From: Anaerolineae bacterium
GTDB taxonomy: Bacteria > Chloroflexota > Anaerolineae > UBA1429
Length of the DNA: 10,904 nucleotides
Assembly (NCBI GenBank): GCA_016928125.1
Contig: JAFGLK010000310.1
Coordinates: 1-10,904, forward strand
Direction of reading: 5' to 3'
Positions 1-6,748 of the stretch are shown piece by piece. A program made the translations under genes and the position numbers. Below the pieces are notes generated by a model. That model did not search any database. It saw only the letters and a list, made by a program, of their open reading frames with translations, and was not told where the DNA came from. The first letter of the stretch is position 1; each line of letters starts with the position of its first letter.

Positions 1-392
1 CCAAAACCGAGCAGCACCCCCAGCACACGCGTGAGGCTGGCCCCCTCATCGCCCCACGCCATGGCGATGATGACGGTGAAGAGCGGCATGCTGGCATTGA
101 GAATCGCCGACAGCCCACTGGGGATGAACTGCGTGCCCCAACTGATGGACGCAAAAGGCACCAGGATGCCCAGGGCGCCCATCACCGCAAAGCGCCCCCA
201 TACACGCGGCTTTCGAGGCAAGCGTACCCGACTCAGCCTGCAAAAGAGGTAGAGCAGAATCGAGCCGATCAGGACGCGCCCCGTAGCAAACGTCATGGGC
301 CCCATCTGAGAGACGCCGATCTTGATGAACAGAAAAGAGGCCCCCCAAATGGCGCCCAGCATGAGAAGCCAAGCCAAAGCCGTCCAATCCAT
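1..392 (-). CDS. EamA/DMT-superfamily transporter, N-terminal part (cut by window edge)
   Basis: Reading leftward from the ATG at 392, 130 codons stay open to the edge; the C-terminal half lies outside. The protein begins MDWTALAWLLMLGAIWGASF and shows hydrophobic segments at about residues 5-27, 33-50, 68-86 and 93-113. Typical EamA signatures are the WGASFLFIKIG stretch at the end of helix 1 and the GTQFIPSGLSAILNASMPLF stretch leading into a Pro-containing helix. EamA proteins are inner-membrane metabolite exporters/drug transporters of about 280-300 residues with two EamA repeats; here only the first repeat is visible. The substrate cannot be inferred. A GAGGTG ribosome site lies 8 nt upstream (401-406), which supports this ATG over a TTG at 387 in another frame. 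The gene follows the VOC gene on the same strand after 181 bp but has its own likely promoter. Confidence 0.9.
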   Translation of the reverse strand, partial: MDWTALAWLLMLGAIWGASFLFIKIGVSQMGPMTFATGRVLIGSILLYLFCRLSRVRLPRKPRVWGRFAVMGALGILVPFASISWGTQFIPSGLSAILNASMPLFTVIIAMAWGDEGASLTRVLGVLLGF

Positions 393-487
393 CAGGCCAA
401 CACCTCGATCCCGCACGGGAATGCGCAGCATATATGGGGCCTTAGCGCCAGCGAGACACCATGCATCGCCGCTCCAAAACCAAGGGC

Positions 488-516
488 ATTATATGTGAGG
501 GTCATGAGCTCACCAA
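488..516 (-). promoter_or_regulatory. Likely sigma-70 promoter of the EamA transporter gene
   Basis: On the minus strand a perfect TATAAT -10 box (493-488) lies 17 nt downstream of TTGGTG (516-511), which matches only the TTG part of the -35 consensus. The start of transcription would fall near 481, giving a leader of about 90 nt before the ATG at 392. It sits between the VOC stop codon and the transporter, so the transporter can be expressed independently of the comEC-VOC unit. Confidence 0.55.
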
Positions 517-573
517 AGGAGGCCCACCACTCGTCTAGCCTTGCACGCGGCCGCATCGTCGCGTGAGGATGTG

Positions 574-969
574 TCAGACAAAGGGCTCACTGAAGGTGAT
601 CACATAGCCATTGAGATCCGAGATGCTGAATTGCCGCCGCTCGCCGAAGGTCATCATATCCTGCACGATGAGCGCGCCCTTGGCGTCAAGCTCGGCGTAC
701 AAGGCCTCAATCTGGTTGGTCGTGATGTAAAAGACCACCCCATTGCCCTTCTCAGCGATGAACTCACCCGAGCTGGTCCCTAGATCGATGGTGAGCATGA
801 AATGTACATCCCCTCGGCTGATCATGGCCCACCTGGGTGGCCCCTCCTCAGGCCAGCAGAAATCAATGGCGAAACCCAGGATGGTCTCATAGTAGGCCAA
901 CGACTCGGGCAGGTCGCGAACCTGGATCAGCGGCGTCACGCCGCTGAGTTGTGGCGTCGATTCCATCAT
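574..969 (-). CDS. VOC-fold (glyoxalase/bleomycin-resistance/dioxygenase) family protein
   Basis: A 131-residue single-domain protein of the vicinal oxygen chelate superfamily. It opens with VTPLIQVRDLPESLAYYETILGF, the first beta-alpha-beta module, then has VHFML (H56) and ends with QFSISDLNGYVITFSE, the classic second module with the terminal glutamate (E127) that is normally a metal ligand. These proteins include lyases, dioxygenases and antibiotic-binding proteins; the substrate cannot be told from sequence, and the first usual metal ligand near residue 14-16 is not an obvious His. The start is chosen at the double ATG (969/966) because AGGAGGG at 974-980 lies just upstream; an upstream in-frame TTG at 993 lies before that site and is unlikely. 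It lies 39 bp after comEC on the same strand, probably one transcript. Confidence 0.88.
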   Translation of the reverse strand: MMESTPQLSGVTPLIQVRDLPESLAYYETILGFAIDFCWPEEGPPRWAMISRGDVHFMLTIDLGTSSGEFIAEKGNGVVFYITTNQIEALYAELDAKGALIVQDMMTFGERRQFSISDLNGYVITFSEPFV

Positions 970-973
970 CGCA

Positions 974-980
974 CCCTCCT
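974..980 (-). promoter_or_regulatory. Strong ribosome binding site that fixes the VOC gene start
   Basis: AGGAGGG on the minus strand ends 4 nt before the ATG at 969 and 7 nt before the adjacent in-frame ATG at 966. Either can be the start; the difference is one methionine. Confidence 0.75.
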
Positions 981-1008
981 GCGTGCTACTCAACCACCTA
1001 CGTTTGTT

Positions 1009-3402
1009 CTACTTGTACTTGATCCAGAACCTCTGTCCATCCGATATGACCTCGATCGTGCCTACCTCATCGGTGCGCAGCACCTGGCATCCACTCTGCG
1101 CGAGGCGCTCCAGCACCTCGGGGCTAGGGTGGCCGAAGGCATTTCCCTGGCCGACGCTGATGATGGCCACCTGCGGATCCACGGCAGCCAAGAAGGGCGC
1201 CTGGGTCGCAGCGGCGGCCCCATGATGGGCCACCTTGAGGATGGGCGCACGGAGCAGACTCCCCTCCTCGATCAGCGCCCTCTCCACTTCTGCGTCAATG
1301 TCGGCGGTCAACAAGACTCCCAGGCGCCCCATGCTCAGAAGCAGCACCAGAGAGCCCCGATTGCTTGCGTCATCGTCCATCGGGGATGGATTCTCCTCCC
1401 CGGGATGTAGGACCGTTATGCTGAGCCCATCATCCAGGTCGATGCTCATGCCCCGGTGGATGACGGCGGCGTGGCGCGCGCGGTCTGCGATCAGTTCGTG
1501 CCAACGATCGCTCAGGGCCGAGTCGGCCATCCCGGGCGGCTCCAGGGCATGCTCCACACGATAGTGCTCCATGATCGGAATCAGCCCAGCCAGGTGATCT
1601 GCATCGGCATGGGTGGCGATGACAAGATCGAGCCGGCGCTGCCAGAAGGGCAGGATCTGGCCCAGACGAGAGCCCAGCAGCAACGGATCCGGGCCGCCGT
1701 CCACGAGCACAGCTCGTCCCGACGGGGTGCGGATCAGGATCGCATCACCCTGGCCCACATCCAAAAAGAGTACATGCAGCAAGCCATCGGGCTGCGACAG
1801 CGCGGCCGACCAGACCAGGAACGCGAACAACGCCGGCAGGCCCAGATTGAGGAGTAGCTGGCGCCGTTCACCGGGCGGCTGTCCCCGCGCGGACGTCTCT
1901 GGCCTGGGAGCCGACCGCGCCTGGTGCGCGCGCAGGAACAGAAAGGCGGCCACCCCTGTCACCACGACGAGCGCCAAGGCCCCGAGCGAAGGCTGAGGCA
2001 TCCGCACAGAAGCCCAAGGGAGCCGCCCCAGCCCCTGCACGACCAGAATGCAATACCTGAGAAAGGGCCATACGGCCCAGGCCCCAACCTGTCCGGCCGA
2101 CAGCCACAAGCTGCCCACGACTGTCGCCGCGAATCCCAGCAGAAGCACGGCCGGCTGAACGGGCAGCACCAGCGCATTTGCCAGCAGGGCCACGACCGAG
2201 ACCTCGTGGAAATGATACCAGATGATCGGGAAGGTGACGATTTGCGCAGCCAAGGTCACGAGCAGAACCTCGCGCAAGAGCTCGAGGCGTGCGCGTGCCT
2301 GAGCGGCGCCGCTCGTACCCGACAGCCACACCAGGGCAGAGCGCGCCAGAACCGGTTCCAGCGCAATGAGCGCCAGTGTGGCCGCAAAGGACAGCTGAAA
2401 GCTCACGCTCCAGAGCAGCAGCGGGTTGGCCGCCGTCATGAGCAAGGTGGCCCAGGCCAGACTGGTGAGCGCGTGGGTCTTGCGCCCTAGCAATTGGCCA
2501 ATCACAAAGGTGGCGATCATCAAGGCCGCGCGCACAACGGGAGGCGACGGCCCGACAAAGCACATGTAGAACACGATCGCGCCCAGGGTTGCCCAGAGCG
2601 CCTTCCAGCGATGCGCCCATCGGTTGATGCTGATCAGCATAGCCTGGGCGATCAGGCTGAAGTTGTAGCCCGAGATGACGATGATGTGCGTCAGGCCAGT
2701 TGCGCGGAAGGCTTGGGCCAACTCGTCGGGCAGCGTGTGCCCCAGGCCCAGCAGAATACCGCTCAGAAGGCCTGCATCCGGCTGGGGCAGGATCGACTCG
2801 ATCACCTCGCGGAGGGCGGCCTTACGGGCCAGGATCCAGCGCAGGAGCAGCGAACCCGCGCGGCCCTCCTGCGTCACCACATGCCCCCGTCTGATCATGG
2901 AGTGGACACCCTGAGCCGCCAAGTAGTCCTTGTAGGAAAAAGTGTCCAGGATCGGGGGGGTCTCCAGCAGGCCACTCACGAGGACGCGATCGCCATAGGC
3001 GCGGCTCGGATAATGAGCGACGTTCAGCACCGCCTTACCGCGCACGGGCTGCCACTGTCCCTCGATCTCGATCGCCTCGGCGCTGAGTTGCAGCTGCGTG
3101 TACGTGTCGCGGACACTGGGCTCGGCCGAGATATGTCCCCGTATGGTGACCTGCCCGATGTCATTGTAATGGGCCAGGTGCTCCGCATCGAAGGTGGGTT
3201 GCACCATGCTCCAGCGCAAAGCGCCCAACGAAACAGCGACCAACAAGAGGCCGATCAGGCAGGATTGTCGCCTTGCGCGAAGCCAGGCTGTGATGACCAC
3301 GCCAAGTCCCACGCCGAAGCCAAACACAGGCGCCGGCAGCCTCAGCATGCTCGCGAGGATGAGGCCAATGGCCCAGGCCACAGTCAGATAGACGAGGGTC
3401 AT
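1009..3402 (-). CDS. comEC: ComEC/Rec2 DNA-internalisation channel protein
   Basis: A 797-residue ComEC, full length for the family. It has N-terminal membrane helices (residues 1-65), an OB-like DUF4131 region (about 80-180), the multi-helix Competence domain (about 205-490) with the family signature GLTHIIVISGYN (236-247), and a C-terminal metallo-beta-lactamase domain (about 540-797). The last carries LDVGQGD (547-553), the metal motif THADADH (597-603), TADID (699-703), KVAHHG (723-728) and GQGNAFGHPSP (751-761), so it looks catalytically intact. In known systems ComEC carries single-stranded DNA across the inner membrane during natural transformation, and the lactamase domain is thought to degrade one strand. 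The reading frame is open up to 3750, but the divergent gene starts at 3617 and a promoter lies in between, so the ATG at 3402 is chosen. No ComEA-like gene is in the window. Confidence 0.95.
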   Translation of the reverse strand: MTLVYLTVAWAIGLILASMLRLPAPVFGFGVGLGVVITAWLRARRQSCLIGLLLVAVSLGALRWSMVQPTFDAEHLAHYNDIGQVTIRGHISAEPSVRDTYTQLQLSAEAIEIEGQWQPVRGKAVLNVAHYPSRAYGDRVLVSGLLETPPILDTFSYKDYLAAQGVHSMIRRGHVVTQEGRAGSLLLRWILARKAALREVIESILPQPDAGLLSGILLGLGHTLPDELAQAFRATGLTHIIVISGYNFSLIAQAMLISINRWAHRWKALWATLGAIVFYMCFVGPSPPVVRAALMIATFVIGQLLGRKTHALTSLAWATLLMTAANPLLLWSVSFQLSFAATLALIALEPVLARSALVWLSGTSGAAQARARLELLREVLLVTLAAQIVTFPIIWYHFHEVSVVALLANALVLPVQPAVLLLGFAATVVGSLWLSAGQVGAWAVWPFLRYCILVVQGLGRLPWASVRMPQPSLGALALVVVTGVAAFLFLRAHQARSAPRPETSARGQPPGERRQLLLNLGLPALFAFLVWSAALSQPDGLLHVLFLDVGQGDAILIRTPSGRAVLVDGGPDPLLLGSRLGQILPFWQRRLDLVIATHADADHLAGLIPIMEHYRVEHALEPPGMADSALSDRWHELIADRARHAAVIHRGMSIDLDDGLSITVLHPGEENPSPMDDDASNRGSLVLLLSMGRLGVLLTADIDAEVERALIEEGSLLRAPILKVAHHGAAAATQAPFLAAVDPQVAIISVGQGNAFGHPSPEVLERLAQSGCQVLRTDEVGTIEVISDGQRFWIKYK

Positions 3403-3480
3403 TTCGAGCTCGAGAACCTTTCGCTGGGGACCTCCTGGGTCGGCGCCACCAGGTGCGCCCTGCACGCTCGCTACTGGGAG

Positions 3481-3510
3481 ATTATACGCAGCTCGGTGGC
3501 AGGCCGTCCA
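3481..3510 (-). promoter_or_regulatory. Likely sigma-70 promoter of comEC
   Basis: Minus strand: TGGACG (3510-3505, 4 of 6 to the -35 consensus), an 18-nt spacer, then a perfect TATAAT (3486-3481). Transcription would start near 3474, about 70 nt before the comEC ATG. It lies back-to-back with the promoter of the acyltransferase gene. Confidence 0.6.
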
Positions 3511-3529
3511 GAGGCGGAAGGCCTCAGGC

Positions 3530-3558
3530 TTGTCCCACGCCCTTACGGGGCATACAAT
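3530..3558 (+). promoter_or_regulatory. Likely sigma-70 promoter of the acyltransferase-GNAT operon
   Basis: TTGTCC (3530-3535, 4 of 6), a 17-nt spacer, then TACAAT (3553-3558, 5 of 6). The predicted start near 3565 leaves a leader of about 50 nt before the ATG at 3617. Its -35 region is only 20 bp from that of the comEC promoter, so one regulator could affect both. Confidence 0.65.
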
Positions 3559-3616
3559 AGGCCCATGCGACCCGCGGAGTGCTCTCGCCGAATCACTTGA
3601 CATGTGAGGGGCCAGT

Positions 3617-4258
3617 ATGACGCTTGACGTGTTCATCCACCCGTCCTCCGATATATCGGACGAAGCGGAGATCGGCGCGCATACCAAGATCTGGCAGATG
3701 TGCCAGGTGCGCGCTGGGGCTGTGATCGGGCGATGGTGCATCCTGGGCAAAGGTGTCTATATTGACGCCAACGTGCGCATCGGGGATAGAGTCAAGATCC
3801 AGAATGGGGTCTCGATCTACGAGGGCGTGACGCTCGAGGATGGCGTCTTGTGTGGGCCGCACTGTGTGTTCACCAACGACCTGAGGCCTCGTGCCATCAA
3901 CCCCGATGGAACGCTCAAGAGCCCAGAGGATTGGACGATCACCCCCACCTTGGTGCGGGAAGGCGCCGCGGTTGGAGCCAATGCCACCATCGTGTGTGGA
4001 ACCACCATTGGCCGTTGGGCGATGATCGGCGCCGGGGCCGTGGTCACCCGCGATGTGCCTGACTATGGCCTGGTGTATGGAAATCCAGCCCGGCTGGCGG
4101 GTTTTGTCTGTCCCTGTGGAGAAAGACTCGTGATCTACGCCCAGGGCGAGCCCGGGGGGCTTGTCACTGCGGTCTGCAGGGCCTGTGGCGAGATCATCGA
4201 GATCCCCCGCCAAGTTTGGTTCGCTCAGAGCGAGCTGCCTGGGGAGGCGACGAGATGA
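3617..4258 (+). CDS. Left-handed beta-helix (hexapeptide repeat) acyltransferase with C-terminal zinc-ribbon-like tail
   Basis: A 213-residue protein. From about residue 8 to 160 it shows repeated hexapeptide (I/V/L-G-x-x-x-x) turns, such as AEIGAHTKIW, ANVRIGDRVKIQNGVSIYEGVTLEDGV and GANATIVCGTTIGRWAMIGAGAVV, closing with VYGNPARLAGFV, the usual end of LbH acyltransferases. The order resembles the WbpD/WlbB group, which acetylates amino sugars on UDP-sugars for surface polysaccharides, including VFTN (N87) at the active-site position. After the helix comes a four-cysteine tail, CPCG (165-168) and CRACG (187-191), probably a zinc ribbon. The exact sugar substrate is not knowable here. GAGGGG lies 5 nt before the ATG. 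The stop codon overlaps the next gene's start (ATGA), so the two are translationally coupled. Confidence 0.9.
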   Translation: MTLDVFIHPSSDISDEAEIGAHTKIWQMCQVRAGAVIGRWCILGKGVYIDANVRIGDRVKIQNGVSIYEGVTLEDGVLCGPHCVFTNDLRPRAINPDGTLKSPEDWTITPTLVREGAAVGANATIVCGTTIGRWAMIGAGAVVTRDVPDYGLVYGNPARLAGFVCPCGERLVIYAQGEPGGLVTAVCRACGEIIEIPRQVWFAQSELPGEATR

Positions 4259-4722
4259 CGTCGAGTCAGGGCTTCTGCTTTCTCGATCCAGGTCGGCTTG
4301 TGGACGGCGATCTGGAGTTGGTCCTGGTGGCCAAGCTCCCGGCGGACCCGATCCGCGGATGGGTGCCCTGCTACCATTTTGAGATGCGGCGCACGGGCTT
4401 CGGCACTCGCCTGGGGAGCATTCGTCTTCGAGTGGGGCACACCCAGGACCTGGACCTATACGATGGTCAGATCGGCTATGGCGTCGATGGTGCGCACCGC
4501 GGGCACCACTATGCGGCCCGCGGTTGTCGGCTGCTCTTTCCGCTGGCCAAGGCGCATGGCCTCAGCCCGCTCTGGATCACCTGCAACCCTGACAATTGGG
4601 CCTCGCGTAGAACGTGTGAACTGGCGGGCGGCGTTCTGGTCGAGATCGTAGATACCGCGCCCGACAGCGATGCCTATCTTCAGGGCGAACACCAAAAGTG
4701 CAGGTATCGCTTTGATCTCTAG
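4255..4722 (+). CDS. GNAT-family N-acetyltransferase
   Basis: A 155-residue GNAT protein. It has QIGYGVDGAHRGHHYAARG (72-90), in which AHRGHHYA is the acetyl-CoA pyrophosphate-binding loop (Q/R-x-x-G-x-G/A type), then LLFPLAKAHGLSPLWITCN and NPDNWASRRTCELAGG, the alpha4/beta-strand end of the GNAT fold. This looks like the COG3981-type group of uncharacterised acetyltransferases; the acceptor is unknown. The start at 4255 is chosen because its ATG overlaps the upstream TGA and GGAGG lies 7 nt before it inside the upstream gene; the frame extends back to 4216 but that start has less support. Coupling to a sugar acyltransferase suggests a shared pathway, which is inference. It converges on the UroD-family gene, leaving 36 bp with no clear terminator. 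Confidence 0.88.
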   Translation: MTSSQGFCFLDPGRLVDGDLELVLVAKLPADPIRGWVPCYHFEMRRTGFGTRLGSIRLRVGHTQDLDLYDGQIGYGVDGAHRGHHYAARGCRLLFPLAKAHGLSPLWITCNPDNWASRRTCELAGGVLVEIVDTAPDSDAYLQGEHQKCRYRFDL

Positions 4723-4758
4723 CCTCTGGGGTGGGCTCGCTGTGTGAGCGGGTGTGGA

Positions 4759-5841
4759 TCACATCCCGGCGTCGCCGTAGCCAGCCTCCAGCCTAGTACC
4801 CCAGGCCGTTTCGAACATCGCCAGCATGTTCTGCAGGGGGATCTGCCACATCAGCTCGGTGGTTGACCCCAAAAAGTAGCCCAGCCCTTGGGTCGCCTGG
4901 ATATTCCCGCGACACGCGGCGCGCACTTGATCGGGCGTGCCCAGCGGCAAGAGCTGGCTCACATCCACTCCGCCCGTCAGAAACAGATGCGGATAGCGCT
5001 CGCGCACGGCGCCGACGGTCATGCCTGCCGCCACCTCAAGCGGATTCAAGCCATCGATGCCCGCGGCGATCAGGTCGTCCAGCACCGGCCAGAGATTGCC
5101 ATCCGAATGAAACAGGCAACTCACCCCATGCTCATGCCAGGCCGCGTTGAGTTGTCTCAGACGCGGTACCCAGTGTTCGCGCAACCAATGGGGCGAAATC
5201 AGGAGGGCATTCTTGTAGGCGATGTCGTCGTAGGTGAGCGCGATGGGGATGCGCCGAGGATCGGCGATCGCCGCCACACGCCGTAGTTCGGCGCGATGGC
5301 GGGCATCTAGCCAGGTCTCGAGCAGTTCGGGCTCATCGGCTAACAGATAGGCGAACTCCTCCCAACCCAAAGCCCAATAGATCTCGGTAAGGCCTACCCC
5401 ACTTTCGATGACCTGCACTGTGTCGTCGCCAAAGCAGGCCTGAAAGTGAGCCAGGCGCGCATAGAACGCACGGGCAAAGCGGCCATCATAGACCTGGGCA
5501 TCGGTCTGCCTGATGCGCTCCTGAACCCAGGCCCGCAAGCTGGCTCTATCATGCCAGGGACGTCGGATGATCCAACTGGTCCAGCGCTCTTGCTGGAGCA
5601 CCAGGCCATCCTCGCGCACACGCACCCCTGGGCGCGCAGGCCCCTGGGGCATGCGGGTCATATCGAGGCAGCGTCGCACGGCGATCCCTTTGATGCGATC
5701 GCCCTCCTCCACCGTCAGGCTACGCCCAGCGAGATGCTCGATCAGCCGGTCGTTCTGCAAGATGTCGTAGACGGGCACGCGGTCTGTTTCCTCGAAGCGG
5801 AGCGTTCGCAGCACGCGCTCGCGTTTGGTCATCTGGACCAT
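4759..5841 (-). CDS. Uroporphyrinogen decarboxylase (URO-D) / corrinoid methyltransferase family protein
   Basis: A 360-residue TIM-barrel protein of the URO-D superfamily. It opens with MTKRERVLRTLRFEETDRVPVYD, the usual N-terminus of the methyltransferase-like branch, and has LFHSDGNLWPVLDDLIAAGIDGLNPLE (243-269) and LTGGVDVSQLLPLGTPDQVR (288-307), typical of the C-terminal barrel half. It is unlikely to be HemE itself. In MtaA/MtbA-type methyltransferases zinc is held by a His-x-Cys motif and a later Cys; here the first reads H245-S-D247-G-N and the later site reads GYFLGSTTEL, so both cysteines are absent. It may therefore use another metal set or have a different reaction. The ATG at 5841 has GAGGA 6 nt upstream. 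It lies 9 bp after a GNAT gene on the same strand, so the two form an operon. Confidence 0.85.
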   Translation of the reverse strand: MVQMTKRERVLRTLRFEETDRVPVYDILQNDRLIEHLAGRSLTVEEGDRIKGIAVRRCLDMTRMPQGPARPGVRVREDGLVLQQERWTSWIIRRPWHDRASLRAWVQERIRQTDAQVYDGRFARAFYARLAHFQACFGDDTVQVIESGVGLTEIYWALGWEEFAYLLADEPELLETWLDARHRAELRRVAAIADPRRIPIALTYDDIAYKNALLISPHWLREHWVPRLRQLNAAWHEHGVSCLFHSDGNLWPVLDDLIAAGIDGLNPLEVAAGMTVGAVRERYPHLFLTGGVDVSQLLPLGTPDQVRAACRGNIQATQGLGYFLGSTTELMWQIPLQNMLAMFETAWGTRLEAGYGDAGM

Positions 5842-5850
5842 GGCGCATCC

Positions 5851-6426
5851 TCAGAGATCTATGACCATGTCGTGGTTCAGAAGTGTCTCACGCCCATGGG
5901 TCCAGAACTTACGCACGTAACGGAACCCCAGCCGCTCATACAGGCGTCTGGCACGGAGATTCTTGTCCACCACGCCGCCCATCAGGATCACCTGGCGCAG
6001 CCCCATGGCCTTGGCACAGTGGAGCACATGGCGCGCCATCCGTGTGCCGAGGCCCTGATTCTGGTAGGCATCGGCGATCGATGGCGCCAGGCAGGCGCAA
6101 TGGTCATAGTCGAGCTCGTTACCATAGCGCTCGCGGTCCTGGTCACCGATATCGCGACTGAGGATCATGTAGCCGATCATCTCTGTATCACAGTTGCCCT
6201 CAAGCAGAGCCACAAAGCGCACCGCTTCGGGTTCATCAGCGTCGGCGCACAGACGCTCCGCGGTCTCACGATCGAAGCGGTGCGGACCGTAAAAGCGGCG
6301 CGACGTTTCCGACAGATGCGCGAAATAGCTCGACAAGAGCTCCACATCGTCCGCCCGCAATGGCCGCACCAGCGCCTGGCGACCGTCATAGAGCTCGATC
6401 TGGCCGGCACAGCCTGTGTTCGCCAC
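5851..6426 (-). CDS. GNAT-family N-acetyltransferase
   Basis: A 191-residue protein starting MANTGCAGQIELYDGRQALV. It has RPLRADDVELLSSYFAHLSETSRRFYG near the N-terminus, typical of the acetyltransferase domain also found fused to acyl-CoA synthetase-like proteins, then AYQNQGLGTRMARHVLHCAKAMG (120-142), with QNQGLGTR as the acetyl-CoA loop, and NLRARRLYERLGFRYVRKFW (156-175) as the final GNAT segment. The acceptor is unknown; relatives acetylate protein lysines or small molecules. The start is GTG at 6426 because AAGGAGGTG lies upstream with 9 nt spacing; the frame runs on to a TTG at 6453, but that would place the ribosome site inside the gene. It is the first gene of a two-gene unit with the UroD-family gene 9 bp downstream. 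Confidence 0.87.
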   Translation of the reverse strand: MANTGCAGQIELYDGRQALVRPLRADDVELLSSYFAHLSETSRRFYGPHRFDRETAERLCADADEPEAVRFVALLEGNCDTEMIGYMILSRDIGDQDRERYGNELDYDHCACLAPSIADAYQNQGLGTRMARHVLHCAKAMGLRQVILMGGVVDKNLRARRLYERLGFRYVRKFWTHGRETLLNHDMVIDL

Positions 6427-6433
6427 GTAACAA

Positions 6434-6442
6434 CACCTCCTT
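6434..6442 (-). promoter_or_regulatory. Near-perfect ribosome binding site that decides the GTG start of the GNAT gene
   Basis: AAGGAGGTG on the minus strand; the AGGAGG core is 9 nt from the GTG at 6426. Its strength offsets the GTG start and argues against the longer TTG start at 6453. Confidence 0.8.
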
Positions 6443-6487
6443 ACCATCGGCAAAAGCGCCGTCCAGGGCGCTCAAGGCGATGGGCGC

Positions 6488-6515
6488 ATTGTATGCGCTG
6501 CTCATGGCCGCGCAA
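6488..6515 (-). promoter_or_regulatory. Possible sigma-70 promoter of the GNAT-UroD operon
   Basis: Minus strand: TTGCGC (6515-6510, 3 of 6), a 16-nt spacer, then TACAAT (6493-6488, 5 of 6). The start would be near 6481, giving a leader of about 55 nt to the GTG. The -35 box is poor, so this is tentative. Confidence 0.4.
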
Positions 6516-6636
6516 GTGGACGATGTAGTGGCTGCGGCCCTCAAGATCCAACGCCAGTGGCGCGACTGAGGCGCCGTCGTCGGCCAGGGCCAACGCTGGT
6601 GTTTCCTCCTCTCCCCGGTCTGGCCTCTATCAGCCT

Positions 6637-6713
6637 AGCGGGACCCTTTGGCCCGAAACGTTCCAGCCGGTAACGCTCTGGCCGGGAACGTACTAGCGGG
6701 AACCTTTCTGCCC
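6637..6713. repeat. Degenerate 14-15-bp tandem repeat, about five units
   Basis: Units beginning at 6640, 6655, 6670, 6685 and 6699 align to a rough consensus GGAACGTTCTGGCCG. Each unit differs at several positions, and the step is 15, 15, 15 and 14 bp. The outer units also share a longer match: CTAGCGGGA at 6635-6643 and again at 6693-6701, each followed by CCTTT. The AACGTT core is self-complementary. No reading frame through it looks like a gene. It resembles a decayed intergenic minisatellite; no function is visible. Confidence 0.7.
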
Positions 6714-6718
6714 ATCCG

Positions 6719-6739
6719 ACGTCCTAAAGGATAGGACGT
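6719..6739. repeat. Perfect 8-bp inverted repeat (hairpin or operator)
   Basis: ACGTCCTA (6719-6726) is followed after 5 nt by its exact reverse complement TAGGACGT (6732-6739). There is no T-run on either side, so it is not an intrinsic terminator. It starts only 6 bp after the tandem repeat ends. Confidence 0.7.
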
Positions 6740-6748
6740 AACCCTCGA

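Noticed and set aside
46..387. A 113-codon minus-strand frame starting at a TTG
   Set aside because: It is a shifted frame of the EamA transporter, whose own frame gives transmembrane segments and a ribosome site.
533..567. Hairpin CACGCG/CGCGTG after the VOC gene as a terminator
   Set aside because: Six pairs with a large loop and no T-tract; too weak to call.
2494..3600. A 368-codon open frame on the plus strand opposite comEC
   Set aside because: It is antisense to the conserved ComEC frame, is rich in His/Gln/Arg/Asp with no domain, and arises from GC-rich codon use on the other strand.
3403..3750. A 116-residue N-terminal extension of ComEC
   Set aside because: The frame is open by chance; it would overlap the divergent acyltransferase gene and its own promoter, and ComEC proteins start at the first membrane helix.
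4723..4758. Possible bidirectional terminator between the convergent GNAT and UroD genes
   Set aside because: Only a 4-bp CGCT/AGCG stem is found and there is no T-run.
5446..6528. A 360-codon open frame on the plus strand opposite the UroD and GNAT genes
   Set aside because: Both genes on the other strand have clear family motifs and good ribosome sites; this frame has neither and spans their junction.
6480..6569. A 29-residue plus-strand frame (MGALYALLMAAQ...) opposite the GNAT promoter
   Set aside because: The ribosome-site match is too close to the ATG, it overlaps the likely leftward promoter, and no other support is visible.
6637..6713. CRISPR array
   Set aside because: The units are contiguous 14-15-bp repeats without unique spacers, and no cas genes are nearby.
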